64,000 nt of DNA. It comes from Streptomyces deccanensis. GTDB taxonomy: Bacteria > Actinomycetota > Actinomycetes > Streptomycetales > Streptomycetaceae. Where the stretch lies: assembly GCF_022385335.1 (NCBI RefSeq), contig NZ_CP092431.1:9424001-9488000 (forward strand), written 5' to 3'. A program made the position numbers and the translations under genes. Below, piece by piece: positions 1-8,469 of the stretch (its first letter is position 1; every line of letters begins with the position of its first letter). Under the pieces are notes generated by a model. That model was not told where the DNA came from and made no database searches. It saw nothing but the letters and a program-made list of their open reading frames with translations.

Positions 1-134
1 CGGGCGGCGCGATCGTCCTCGACTCCGATCCGGCCGCCGAGTACGACGAGATGCTGCTGAAGACGGCGGCACTGATGCGGGCCCACCGGGAGCACGCCTC
101 CGCCCCGGCCGTCACCGAGGAGCCGACGCGATGA
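1..134 (+). CDS. C-terminal end of a chorismate-utilising enzyme (PabB/TrpE type), partial
   Basis: Only the last 43 codons are in the window, read in the frame that begins at base 3 and stops at 132-134. The peptide begins GGAIVLDSDPAAEYDEMLLK, which matches the conserved C-terminal end of anthranilate synthase and aminodeoxychorismate synthase component I (the G-G-x-V-x-D-S-x-P-x-x-E-x-x-E segment). Such enzymes convert chorismate to amino-chorismate intermediates. Its stop overlaps the start of the next gene (ATGA), so the two are translationally coupled. With an ADC-lyase-type aminotransferase downstream, a 4-aminobenzoate route is the favoured guess, but PabB, TrpE and isochorismate/salicylate synthases cannot be told apart from this tail. 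Confidence 0.72.
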   Translation, partial: GGAIVLDSDPAAEYDEMLLKTAALMRAHREHASAPAVTEEPTR

Positions 135-1771
135 CGATCACGACGACGTTCACCACGACGGCCCGGCCCACCCGGCTGCCCGCCGACGCGGACGCCCCCG
201 GCAACCTGGCGGCCCATCTCGCCGCCCTCGCCGAGCGACGCGGCTGGACCCACCGCCCGGCCTTCCACCAGGGCCACCGGGCCTACTCTCACGGTGAGAT
301 CCACGACCTCGCGGCCCGCACCGCCACCGTCCTCACCGACCACGGCGTCCGCCCCGGCGACCGCGTCCTGCTCGCCCTCCCGGACTCCGTCACCTGGGTC
401 ACCACGTTCCTCGCCCTGGCCCGCCTGGGCGCGGTCGCGGTCCTGGTCAACCCCGAACTCACCCCGCCGGAACTGCAGTTCATGGCGGAGGACACGAAGG
501 CGGTCCTGTGGGTGACGGGCCCGGCGCTCGACGGTTACATCCCCTCGCCCCGAAAGGGGAACGGCGCCGTGACCTCCGCGGCCCCACCGCCCGGGCGCGA
601 CCAGTCACGGGCCGGCCGCGCCGCGCGGACGGGCAAGTCGGCGCCGCGCCTCGGCTCCGACCAACTGACGGCCCTGAGCGCCACCGCCGTGCCCAAGGAG
701 ACGGCCCACCCGGTCGACGCCCACACCCCCCTCTACATCCAGTACACCTCCGGAACCACCGGCCACCCCAAGGGCGTCGTCCACGTCCACGGCGACCCCA
801 AGACGTACCACGACCTCATCGGCCGCCGACTGCTGCGCATCACCCCCGACGACGTCACCCTCTCCGTCTCCCGCCTGTACTTCGCCTACGGCTTCGGCAA
901 CGCCCTCGTCTTCCCGCTCTTCTCCGGCTCCTCCGCAGTCCTCGCCGACCGCCGTCCCACCCCCGCGGCGGTCGACGAGCTCGTCGCCCGGCACCGCGTG
1001 ACCCTCCTGTACTCGGTGCCCTCCGCGTACGCCGCCCTCGTCACCGACCGGGCGGACGGCCACCGGGACTGCTTCGCCTCGGTGCGCGCGGCGGTGTCGG
1101 CCGGCGAGGGCATGCCCGCCGGACTCGGCAAGCAGGTCACCGAACTGCTCGGCGCCCCCGTCCTCGAACAGATCGGCTCCACCGAGGCCGGCCACGCGTT
1201 CTGCGCCAACAGCTTCGACCACAACCACCCCGGTACGGTCGGCCGCCCCGTCCCCGGGTTCGAGGTGGAACTCCGCGACCGCGCCGGCAAACCGGTGCCG
1301 GACGGCGAGGCGGGCGAACTCTGGGTGCGCGGACCGACGGTGACGCCCGGCTACCTCAACCGGCCCGAGGAGACCGAACGCACCCTCGTCGGCGGCTGGC
1401 TGGCCACACGGGACCGGGCCGTCCGCGAACCCGACGGCACCTACCGCCACCTCGGCCGCGCCGACGACATGGAGATGGTCGGCGGCATCACCGTCTCCCC
1501 GCTGGAGGTGGAGGCGCTGCTGCGCACCCACCCCGGCGTCCGGGACGTCGCCGTCGCCGCCGTCACCGACGAACGCGGCGCCAGCAGGCTCCGGGCCTTC
1601 GTCGTCCCCGTCCCGCCCATCGGGGTGGGTCTGGAGGCCGAACTGATCTGCATGGCCCGCGACCGGCTCGCCGCCTTCAAGGTCCCCCGCAGCGTCAGCT
1701 TCGTGCCCACGCTGCCCCGCACCGCGACCGGCAAGCTCCGCCGCCACCTCGTCCGCCAAGGAGCGTGGTGA
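131..1771 (+). CDS. Benzoate-CoA ligase-like adenylate-forming enzyme
   Basis: This 546-residue protein belongs to the ANL superfamily, which activates carboxylates as acyl-adenylates and passes them to CoA or a carrier protein. The ATP-binding loop YTSGTTGHPKG lies near residue 210, a GSTEAGH A5 motif near 350, the GELWVRGP and GRADDMEMVGG hinge motifs near 400-455, and the C-terminal catalytic lysine in TATGKLRR. The overall pattern is that of benzoate/4-hydroxybenzoate-CoA ligases. A low-complexity Arg/Gly/Pro insertion at about residues 137-180 makes it slightly longer than relatives. The ATG overlaps the stop of the chorismate enzyme gene, so a chorismate-derived arylcarboxylate such as aminobenzoate is the likely substrate (inference). 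Confidence 0.85.
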   Translation: MTITTTFTTTARPTRLPADADAPGNLAAHLAALAERRGWTHRPAFHQGHRAYSHGEIHDLAARTATVLTDHGVRPGDRVLLALPDSVTWVTTFLALARLGAVAVLVNPELTPPELQFMAEDTKAVLWVTGPALDGYIPSPRKGNGAVTSAAPPPGRDQSRAGRAARTGKSAPRLGSDQLTALSATAVPKETAHPVDAHTPLYIQYTSGTTGHPKGVVHVHGDPKTYHDLIGRRLLRITPDDVTLSVSRLYFAYGFGNALVFPLFSGSSAVLADRRPTPAAVDELVARHRVTLLYSVPSAYAALVTDRADGHRDCFASVRAAVSAGEGMPAGLGKQVTELLGAPVLEQIGSTEAGHAFCANSFDHNHPGTVGRPVPGFEVELRDRAGKPVPDGEAGELWVRGPTVTPGYLNRPEETERTLVGGWLATRDRAVREPDGTYRHLGRADDMEMVGGITVSPLEVEALLRTHPGVRDVAVAAVTDERGASRLRAFVVPVPPIGVGLEAELICMARDRLAAFKVPRSVSFVPTLPRTATGKLRRHLVRQGAW

Positions 1772-1774
1772 GCC

Positions 1775-3397
1775 ATGGCCGACACCCTCATCCCCGCAGA
1801 AAGGCCCGCTGCCATGCGAGAGCGGCTCCACACCGAACGACAACCCGCCCTCGCCGGCCGCGGCTTCTACCTGGGCTCCATGTTCCGCGAGGCCGCCGAA
1901 CGCCACGGCCCCGTCTTCGTCACACTGGACCGGCCCCTCGATGTCGACCCCGACCTCGGGACCGACCTCTCCTACACCGCCCTCGCCGACCTCGTCGACC
2001 AACTCTCCGGCCGCCTCTGGGAAGCGGGCGTGCGTCCCTCCGAAGAGGTGGTCGTCCACAAGACCGACAACGTCGACATCGTGCTGCTGACCTGCGCGGT
2101 CTCCCGGATCGGCGCCGTCCCCGTGCTGCTCTCGCCCGGCCTCGCCGGTCCGGTGGTCGGACAGCTCCTCGAACGCCTGCACAAGCCCTGGCTGATCACC
2201 GACCGGGCCAAGCTCGAAGGCCCCCTGAAGGACGTCGACCTCACCGGCCTCGTCCGGAGCGCGCTCTCCGTCGACGACGCCCCCGGAGCCGAACCGCTGC
2301 GGAAGTACCTGGGCGCCCCGACCCCGGCCGCGGTCCGCCTGCACCCCCGCGACGCCTCCCTGATCACCCACAGCTCGGGCACCACCGGCCTGCCCAAGCT
2401 GGCCGTGCACTGCCCGAACACCATGTGGAACCGGCTCGTCCCGCAGAAGGCCATGGGCTGGCCCACCCGGGGCGAGACCGCAGCCCTGCACATGTCGTTC
2501 GTGCACTCGCGCTTCTACCATCTCCTCGGCGTCCTGCTGCACTTCGGCAGCCCCCTGGTCCTGATCATCGACCCGGAACCGTCGAACGTCGGCCCGCTGC
2601 TGGCCCGTCACCGCCCCGGCATCGTCGAGACCCACCCCAACACCTTCGTCCTGTGGGAGGAGTTGGCCGACGCGCCCGGCGCCCCGCTGTCCCGCGTCCG
2701 CTCCTACGGCTCCACCTTCGACGCCATCCACCCCCGCACCGTGCAGCGACTCCTCGACGCCTCCCAACGGCGCTCGCCCTGGCTCATCCAGCTGTACGGG
2801 CAGAGCGAGACGGGCCCGGTCGCCTTCCAGTGGTTCACCCGCAGGAGCGCCGCCCGCGCCGACGGCCGCCGGGTCGGCATCGGCATCCCCGGCTTCACCC
2901 GCGTCCGCGTCGCCGACGACGCCGGACGACGGGTCGCCCCCGGCACCGCCGGCCGTATCGAGGCCCGCACCCGCGGCCGCATCCTCACCTACCTCGGCGC
3001 CCGGGAGCGCTATCTGCGCCAACTCGACAGCGGCTGGTGGCAGATGGGCGACATGGGCTACCAGAGCCGCTGGGGCGCCCTCTACCTCATCGACCGCGAG
3101 ATCGACCAGATCGACTCCGTGCACAGCAACCTGGAGGTCGAGGACACGCTGATGTCCCGCCTGGAGGAGCTGCGCGAGGTCGTCATCGTCCCCGGCGCCG
3201 ACCGCGAACCCGTCCCCGTGGTCTGCGTACGCGGCGAACGGCCCCTGGACCTGCGGCGCTGGCACGAGGCCACGGCCGATCTGCCCACCATGGCGGAGCC
3301 CAGGCAGTGGCGGTTCGACGAACTGCCGATGACGTCCACCTGGAAGGTCAAGCGCGTCGAGGTCACCCGCATGCTCGCCGAGAGCGCCCGCACATGA
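1775..3397 (+). CDS. Second class I adenylate-forming enzyme
   Basis: This 540-residue ANL enzyme is clearly divergent from the preceding ligase. It has the P-loop THSSGTTGLPK near residue 195, YGQSETGP near 340, the hinge region WWQMGDMG...LIDREIDQID near 420, and a terminal lysine in TSTWKVKR. The N-terminal half has an unusual Trp/His/Phe-rich stretch after the P-loop (NTMWNRL...SFVHSRFYHLLG), suggesting a specialised acceptor or acyl substrate. It starts 3 bases after the previous stop behind an AAGGAG site and its own stop overlaps the next ATG. Two ligases in one operon suggest two activation steps, for example starter loading and amide or ester formation. The substrate is unknown. Confidence 0.8.
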   Translation: MADTLIPAERPAAMRERLHTERQPALAGRGFYLGSMFREAAERHGPVFVTLDRPLDVDPDLGTDLSYTALADLVDQLSGRLWEAGVRPSEEVVVHKTDNVDIVLLTCAVSRIGAVPVLLSPGLAGPVVGQLLERLHKPWLITDRAKLEGPLKDVDLTGLVRSALSVDDAPGAEPLRKYLGAPTPAAVRLHPRDASLITHSSGTTGLPKLAVHCPNTMWNRLVPQKAMGWPTRGETAALHMSFVHSRFYHLLGVLLHFGSPLVLIIDPEPSNVGPLLARHRPGIVETHPNTFVLWEELADAPGAPLSRVRSYGSTFDAIHPRTVQRLLDASQRRSPWLIQLYGQSETGPVAFQWFTRRSAARADGRRVGIGIPGFTRVRVADDAGRRVAPGTAGRIEARTRGRILTYLGARERYLRQLDSGWWQMGDMGYQSRWGALYLIDREIDQIDSVHSNLEVEDTLMSRLEELREVVIVPGADREPVPVVCVRGERPLDLRRWHEATADLPTMAEPRQWRFDELPMTSTWKVKRVEVTRMLAESART

Positions 3398-4587
3398 CGC
3401 CCCCCGTCCCCGCCCCCGTCCTCGTCGTGGGCGCGGGGCCCGTGGGCCTCTCCGCCGCCCTCGCCCTGCGCGCCCACGACCTCCCCGTCACCCTCCTCGA
3501 AGCCGACCCCGAGGGCCGCGAACGCCCCGGCAGCCGCGCCCTGTTCGTGCACCGCGAGACCCTGCAGCTGCTGGAGGAGATCCATCCGGGGCTCGCGGCC
3601 GAGATCGCCGCGTACGGTCGGACCTGGCACACCAAGCGCACCCTCTACCGGGGCCGCGAGGTCTACGCCCGCACCTTCCCGCCGCCCACCGGCACCCCGC
3701 CCTTCACCAGCCTCCGCCAGGTCGACACCGAGCGTTTCCTGCTCGCCGCCTGCCGGGACGCCGGGGTAAAGTTCGTGTGGGACGCCCGGATCACCGCCGT
3801 ACGGACCGACCCGGACGGGGTGACCCTCACCGGCGAGGACGGTCGGACCTGGACGGGCCCCCACGCCATCGCCGCCGACGGCGCCCGCTCGGCGGTACGC
3901 CGCGCGCTCGGCATCCCGCTGGAGGGCACCCACGGGGAGGGCTTCCACGTCGTCGTGGACGTCGCCGACCTACCCGGCGCCGAACTGCCCCTGGAACGGG
4001 TCTTCCACTACGAACACCCGGCACTCGGCGGCCGCAGCGTCATGCGGGTGCCGTTCACCGGCGGCTTCCAACTCGACCTCCAGTGCCGCGACGACGACGC
4101 GACGCGGGACTACGGCACCCGGGAGGCCGTACGCCGCTGGCTGCCCGAGGTCGTCGGCGACGGCTACGACGAGCGGATCCTGTGGGTGTCCACCTACCGC
4201 TTCCTGCGCAAGGTCGCCGCCGACTTCACCGACCCGCACCGCCGGGTGCTGCTGGCCGGCGAGGCCGCGCACCTCTTCCCGCCGTTCGGGGCGCGCGGCA
4301 TGAACAGCGGCATCGCGGACGCGGTCGCCGCCGCCCGCGCGATCGCGGAGGGCACCCCCGACGCGGTCGGCTCCTTCGCCGACGTCCGGCGCGCGGCGGG
4401 CCTGTTCAACAGCGCCGCCGCCGGCACCGCCCTGGACCATCTGCGCCCCCGGCGCCGTATCGTCCGGGTCAAGCAGCGCGCGGCGGCCGCCCTCGCCCCC
4501 ATGGTGCCCCGCTGCGGCGCCTGGCTGGAGCACGCCCCCTACGGCCCCCGGCACGGCGCCCCGGCCGTCGCCGGCCGCAAGTACTGA
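3394..4587 (+). CDS. FAD-dependent aromatic monooxygenase (UbiH/PHBH fold)
   Basis: This 397-residue flavoprotein of the p-hydroxybenzoate-hydroxylase group should hydroxylate an aromatic ring using NAD(P)H and O2. The N-terminal dinucleotide motif GAGPVG starts near residue 10 and ends in an acidic residue (LLEADPEG). An internal DGARS motif is present, and the second FAD motif near residue 288 reads GEAAHLFPPFGARGMNSG, with Glu where Asp is usual. The ATGA overlap with the ligase and co-direction with the chorismate enzyme suggest that it acts on the aminobenzoate or its CoA ester (inference). It is separate from the PobA-like enzyme at 51328-52551, to which it is only distantly similar. 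Confidence 0.83.
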   Translation: MTPPVPAPVLVVGAGPVGLSAALALRAHDLPVTLLEADPEGRERPGSRALFVHRETLQLLEEIHPGLAAEIAAYGRTWHTKRTLYRGREVYARTFPPPTGTPPFTSLRQVDTERFLLAACRDAGVKFVWDARITAVRTDPDGVTLTGEDGRTWTGPHAIAADGARSAVRRALGIPLEGTHGEGFHVVVDVADLPGAELPLERVFHYEHPALGGRSVMRVPFTGGFQLDLQCRDDDATRDYGTREAVRRWLPEVVGDGYDERILWVSTYRFLRKVAADFTDPHRRVLLAGEAAHLFPPFGARGMNSGIADAVAAARAIAEGTPDAVGSFADVRRAAGLFNSAAAGTALDHLRPRRRIVRVKQRAAAALAPMVPRCGAWLEHAPYGPRHGAPAVAGRKY

Positions 4588-4657
4588 ACCGCTGCGGAAG
4601 CCGCACCGCCGCCCCGGAACACGGAACATGGAACCGAAAGACCGACAGGAGCACCGA

Positions 4658-5452
4658 GTGACACAACCCGCCGTCGCGGAAGGTCTGTTGACCTGGTCAC
4701 CCGAACACGGCCTCGTCCCCGGCCGGACCGAGGGCGGGCGCCTCCTCGTAGCGGACTCTTGGCTGCTGCGCGAGGGACGGGTGCGCGGCTTCGACCGGCA
4801 CCGTGAACGGTTCGTACGATCCTGCGGCGAGTGCGGCGCGCCGCCCCTGGCGCGGGTCGTCGACTTCTGGCAGGACATGACCCGAGCCCTGCCGCGCACG
4901 GGGGAGTGGTTCCCCCGCGTGGAACTCGTCGCCGGATCACTGGAGTTGAGGCTGCTGCTCCGGCACGCCCCGCCCCTCACCGCCGAGATCAAGGTCTGGG
5001 CGGCGGGACAGCCCGACCCGCGCACCGTGCCCCGCCGCAAGGGACCGGATCTGGACGCCCTGGCCCGGGTGCGCAGACGGGCGGCCGGGGTGGACGCCGA
5101 CGAGGCGATCCTCATCGCGCCCTCCGGCCTGGTGTTGGAGGGCGCGAGCAACAGCCTGCTCTGGTGGGAGGACGACACCCTCTGTCTGCCGCCGCCCCGG
5201 CTGCCGCTGCTCGCCGGCGTCACCGTGGCCCTCGTCCTGGAGCACGCCGCCCGCACCGGAGTCCGGGTCGCCCACCGCGAACGCTCCCTGGGGGAGTTGG
5301 ACGGTCGTGAGGTGTGGCTGGTCAACGCCCTGCACGGCATCCGCCCGGTCGCCGCCTGGACCGGCCGGCCGATGACCCCCGGCCGGGCCGTCCGCGCACC
5401 GGAATGGCGGCGATGGCTGGACGGGCTGATGCGGCCGCTGCCGGACCATTGA
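4658..5452 (+). CDS. Class IV aminotransferase / aminodeoxychorismate lyase-like PLP enzyme
   Basis: The preferred start is the GTG at 4658, 6 bases after AGGAG; an in-frame ATG at 4628 has no good ribosome site. The 264-residue product has the class IV PLP fold: catalytic lysine in RRKGPDLD, then the pattern ARVRRRAAGVDADEAIL and the Glu-Gly-x-Ser-Asn loop in LEGASNSLLWW, which binds the cofactor. ADC lyase of this fold eliminates pyruvate from aminodeoxychorismate to give 4-aminobenzoate. Its position at the end of an operon that begins with a chorismate enzyme supports that role, although a true transaminase is possible. Confidence 0.75.
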   Translation: MTQPAVAEGLLTWSPEHGLVPGRTEGGRLLVADSWLLREGRVRGFDRHRERFVRSCGECGAPPLARVVDFWQDMTRALPRTGEWFPRVELVAGSLELRLLLRHAPPLTAEIKVWAAGQPDPRTVPRRKGPDLDALARVRRRAAGVDADEAILIAPSGLVLEGASNSLLWWEDDTLCLPPPRLPLLAGVTVALVLEHAARTGVRVAHRERSLGELDGREVWLVNALHGIRPVAAWTGRPMTPGRAVRAPEWRRWLDGLMRPLPDH

Positions 5453-5479
5453 ATTCACAGCGAATACGGGCGCGGAAAC

Positions 5480-5510
5480 GCGCCGGGCCGAAGGGAATTC
5501 GGCCCGGCGC
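5480..5510. terminator. Hairpin terminator, 13-bp perfect stem
   Basis: Perfect inverted repeat with arms at 5480-5492 and 5498-5510 and a 5-base loop. It lies just after the aminotransferase stop and before the convergent AhpD-like gene, so it can end transcription from the left. Confidence 0.75.
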
Positions 5511-5553
5511 TCAAAGTCGTTCAACGACGTACGGGCGCTGAATTGTCGCGAAG

Positions 5554-5581
5554 AATCCCCGGGAATAACTTCCCGGGGATT
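5554..5581. terminator. Second hairpin terminator, 12-bp stem with TAAC loop
   Basis: Perfect arms at 5554-5565 and 5570-5581. It abuts the stop of the leftward AhpD-like gene and probably ends transcription from the right. Together with the hairpin at 5480 it isolates the aromatic operon. Confidence 0.7.
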
Positions 5582-5587
5582 CAGGGG

Positions 5588-6073
5588 CTACTTCTGGGCG
5601 GGCTGGTAGGCCCCCGGAACCATGCGCGTGGCGATGGCGATCCGGTTGTAGGCGTTGATCACGGTCGCCGCCCAGATCAGTGCCGCGACCTGCTGCTCGT
5701 CGAACACCTCCGCCGCCTCGGCGTACACGTCGTCCGGCACCTGCCCGTCGTGGACCAGCGTCACGGCCTCGGTCAACGCCAGTGCGGCGCGCTCGCGTTC
5801 GGTGAAGAACGGGGTCTCGCGCCAGGCGCTGAGCGCGTAGATCCGCTGCTCGGTCTCGCCCTGCGCGCGGGCGTCCTTGGTGTGCATGTCCAGGCAGAAG
5901 GCGCAGCCGTTGATCTGCGAGGCACGAATTCTGATCAGTTCGAGGATTTCGGGCTCGACCTTCGCGTCCCGGGCCGCGGTGACGGCGGCGCCGTGCAGGG
6001 AGCCCATCGCCCCGGAGACATCGGGGGTAATTTTCTTCAACGCCACGCGAGTTATGGATTCGCTGTTGCTCAT
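5588..6073 (-). CDS. AhpD/carboxymuconolactone decarboxylase-like protein
   Basis: The start was set at the Met of MSNSESITR (6073); the open frame runs further upstream but without family similarity. The 161-residue protein carries the AhpD-type core IRASQINGCAFCLDMH, with the redox CxxC (CAFC) and following His, then the helical region TERERAALALTEAVTLV. These proteins act as alkylhydroperoxidase-type thiol peroxidase partners or as stress proteins. It converges on the aromatic operon across two terminators, so it is probably an independent unit divergent from the transpeptidase gene. Confidence 0.82.
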   Translation of the reverse strand: MSNSESITRVALKKITPDVSGAMGSLHGAAVTAARDAKVEPEILELIRIRASQINGCAFCLDMHTKDARAQGETEQRIYALSAWRETPFFTERERAALALTEAVTLVHDGQVPDDVYAEAAEVFDEQQVAALIWAATVINAYNRIAIATRMVPGAYQPAQK

Positions 6074-6207
6074 GGGGGTAACTGTAACTGCGAATTCCCG
6101 GCTGTGTAACCGTTTCGTCTCGACGTGGGCTCTCCCACAACCGTCACCGCCGGTCGCCTGTCTAGGCAGGCAGGACCTACAAAACACTCGAAAGGGAAAG
6201 GCCCGTC

Positions 6208-6903
6208 ATGGGGGACATAGGCAGAAGAGGCGCCGTCGCGCTCACGATCACCGCACTGCTGACACCGCTCACGCTCGCGCTCGGCACCGCGCCCGCGCAG
6301 GCGGCGAGTTGTACGACGTCGACGGGGCCGTACCAGAAGCAGGTCGAGAAGTTCCTCGGCCGCACGGTCGACGGCAAGCAGTCCGCCGGCGACTGCAAGG
6401 CGATCAAGGCCTTCCAGACCAAGCACGGCATCACCCCGAACGCCGGCTACGCGGGAGCCGTCACCTGGGGCGTGATGGACCTCATGAACAAGCAGAAGGC
6501 CGTCGGCAAGAACCCCAACAAGGCGGGCAAGTGCCCGACGAACAAGGGCCGCATCGCCTGTGTGGACCTCACGCTCCAGCTGAGCTGGATCCAGGACGGC
6601 AAGAAGCTCGTCTACGGCCCCGTCCCGGTCCGCACCGGCCGCGACGGCGACGAGACCCGCACCGGCCTGAAGAAGATCTACTGGCGCAACATCGACCACG
6701 TGTCGTCGATCTATCACGTGCCCATGCCCTACGCCCAGTTCTTCGACGGCGGCCAGGCCTTCCACTCCGCCGCCGTCAGCATGTGGAACCCGCCGGGCTC
6801 CCGCGGCTGCGTCAACATGACCAAGACGGACGCCAAGAAGTACTGGTCGCTGCTGAAGAAGGGCGACGACGTCTTCGTGTACGGCCGCAAGCCGGGCACC
6901 TGA
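6208..6903 (+). CDS. Secreted L,D-transpeptidase (YkuD) with peptidoglycan-binding domain
   Basis: This 231-residue protein has a cleavable signal peptide (hydrophobic stretch ending APAQAA near residue 33), a short peptidoglycan-binding-like region (residues 38-95, with FLGRTVDGKQSAGDCKAIKAFQ), and a YkuD catalytic domain. The active-site signature FHSAAVSMWNPPGSRGCVNM supplies the His and the nucleophilic Cys of the SRGCVN motif. It should form 3-3 cross-links or attach proteins to the wall outside the cell. A GGGAAAG-type ribosome site precedes the ATG. The gene is divergent from the AhpD-like gene across about 134 bases. Confidence 0.9.
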   Translation: MGDIGRRGAVALTITALLTPLTLALGTAPAQAASCTTSTGPYQKQVEKFLGRTVDGKQSAGDCKAIKAFQTKHGITPNAGYAGAVTWGVMDLMNKQKAVGKNPNKAGKCPTNKGRIACVDLTLQLSWIQDGKKLVYGPVPVRTGRDGDETRTGLKKIYWRNIDHVSSIYHVPMPYAQFFDGGQAFHSAAVSMWNPPGSRGCVNMTKTDAKKYWSLLKKGDDVFVYGRKPGT

Positions 6904-6943
6904 CGGACAGCCAGGAGCCCGGCCGGGCGACGGAGGCGGAACG

Positions 6944-8146
6944 TCACGCCTCGGGGGCGTCCCCGAAGTCCGGGATCTCCAGCCGTACCCCACCCTGCCG
7001 CGCGGACTCGTGCGCGACGATCCCCGGCAGGGTGTAGCGGGCCGCCACCCAGGCGTTCACCGACGGCAGCGTCCGCGTGTTGACGGCGGTCACGAAGTCG
7101 TCCACCAGGAAGTGGTGGCTGCCCTCGTGCCCGTTGTGCAGATGGTCGAACTCCCTCGGCAGCCGCGACCGGTCGTGCACCGGCGCCGACCCGGAGGTGA
7201 AGGCGGCCCGCAGATCCGGCGCGATGTGCTGGAGCGAGGGATCGTCCGGGGACAGGGTGGGCTTGGGCTCCAGGAGTTCGCTGATGTCCTCGACCCCCTT
7301 CTTGTCCTGCCAGAACGCCACCGTCGCGAGTTGCTCCATGCTGGCGTCCGTGCCGAAGAACCGGAAACGCGACTCCCGTATCTGCGAGGGGTAGCCGACC
7401 CGGCGGAACTCGTTCGTACGGAACGACCCTCCGCCCGCCACCTCGAACAGCGCGGTCGCGTTGGAGAAGTCGTTGCCGAACTGGCTGACCTCCTTGTCGA
7501 ACACCCCGTCACCGCGCCCGTCGACGACACCGATCGCGGAGACGCTCACCGCGTGCGTCTGCCAGGCGCCCAGCACCCCGCCCACCGAGTGCGTCGGGTA
7601 CAGCAGCGGCGGATAGCTGGCGGTGCGCTTCCAGTCCTCGCCGCCGCTGTACTGGTAGGCCTCGTAGAACCCCAGATCCATGTCGTGGACGTAGTCGCCC
7701 TCGGCGTAGAAGAGCCGCCCGAAGGCGCCCTCCGCGATCTGGTTGCGGGCGTGCACGGTCGCCGGGTTGTACTGGCTCGTCTCACCCATCATGTACGTCA
7801 GCCCGGTCGCCCGGACCGCGTCGATGATCGCCGCGATCTCGTCGGCGGTGATCGCCATGGGGACCGCGGAGTAGACGTGCTTGCCGGCGTTCAGGCCCTG
7901 GAGCACCAGCGGCCCGTGCGTCCAGCGCTGGGTGAAGACGGCGACGGCGTCAACCGCCTTCGACTCCAGCATCGCCTCGTACGAGGGGAAGGTGCCGGCC
8001 AGTCCCTGGGCGGCCACGAGGGATGCGGCCCGCTCGGGCAGCAGATCGGTGACGTAGACGTCGCCGACGCCGGGGTGCGCCTGGAACAGCGTGGCGAACT
8101 GGCCGGAGAACTGGCCGGCGCCCACGATGCCGAGGGAGAACGTCAT
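6944..8146 (-). CDS. Gfo/Idh/MocA family oxidoreductase
   Basis: The 400-residue product starts MTFSLGIVGAGQFSGQF, a Rossmann GxGxxG motif for NAD(P), followed by the family pattern AVAVFTQRWTHGPLVLQGLNAGKHVYSAVPM, where the EKP-type lysine is replaced (HVYSAVP). The C-terminal half is the usual alpha/beta dehydrogenase domain. These enzymes oxidise or reduce sugars, inositols or sugar derivatives. The ATG at 8146 follows AAGGAC; a GTG 18 bases upstream is possible. The gene is divergent from a ROK regulator that probably controls it. Loss of the canonical lysine makes ordinary dehydrogenase activity uncertain. Confidence 0.85.
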   Translation of the reverse strand: MTFSLGIVGAGQFSGQFATLFQAHPGVGDVYVTDLLPERAASLVAAQGLAGTFPSYEAMLESKAVDAVAVFTQRWTHGPLVLQGLNAGKHVYSAVPMAITADEIAAIIDAVRATGLTYMMGETSQYNPATVHARNQIAEGAFGRLFYAEGDYVHDMDLGFYEAYQYSGGEDWKRTASYPPLLYPTHSVGGVLGAWQTHAVSVSAIGVVDGRGDGVFDKEVSQFGNDFSNATALFEVAGGGSFRTNEFRRVGYPSQIRESRFRFFGTDASMEQLATVAFWQDKKGVEDISELLEPKPTLSPDDPSLQHIAPDLRAAFTSGSAPVHDRSRLPREFDHLHNGHEGSHHFLVDDFVTAVNTRTLPSVNAWVAARYTLPGIVAHESARQGGVRLEIPDFGDAPEA

Positions 8147-8344
8147 GTGCGGAGTGTCCTTCACTGGTCGAGAAGCAGATTGATCTGGTCGTTGGTCTCG
8201 TCGAGGCCGCTCACCGGCGCTCCGTTGCCGTCGATCCTCAGGCCAGGAGGCAGTCGCCCCGCCTGCGGATCGGTGGACTGCTGGAGGCGATGGTCATCGG
8301 TGGCTCCCTCATCGGCGGCGGTGCCTCTGACTCCGGCCACTTAC

Positions 8345-8357
8345 TTTCGTCACGGAA
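8345..8357. promoter_or_regulatory. Candidate ROK operator, upstream copy
   Basis: TTTCGTCACGGAA is a 13-base near-perfect palindrome. It repeats, as its complement-symmetric form, at 8430-8442 within the 323-base divergent region between the Gfo/Idh and ROK genes. The rest of that region (8147-8469) holds no convincing gene. Confidence 0.5.
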
Positions 8358-8429
8358 TAATTGTGGCGTCAAGGGGTGCATCCGAATCTGTCACGAGGTG
8401 ATCTGGCGGGCTGGAAGCGGGCTTGTTGT

Positions 8430-8442
8430 TTTCGTGACGAAA
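8430..8442. promoter_or_regulatory. Candidate ROK operator, downstream copy
   Basis: TTTCGTGACGAAA is a perfect odd palindrome centred on 8436, exactly 85 bases (about eight helical turns) from the centre of the copy at 8351. It is 28 bases before the ROK start, where binding could give autoregulation, and paired sites could loop. Confidence 0.55.
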
Positions 8443-8469
8443 GAAAGAAGGTGTGGGAGTCTGGCCCTC

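Noticed and set aside
508..4587. Very long open frame of 1359 codons covering the ligase operon
   Set aside because: Its first two thirds are Arg/Pro/Gly-rich low complexity out of frame with two well-matched ligases; only the last 397 codons (the monooxygenase) are real.
8290..8469. N-terminal extension of the ROK protein
   Set aside because: It would place both candidate operators inside the coding region and has no family similarity.
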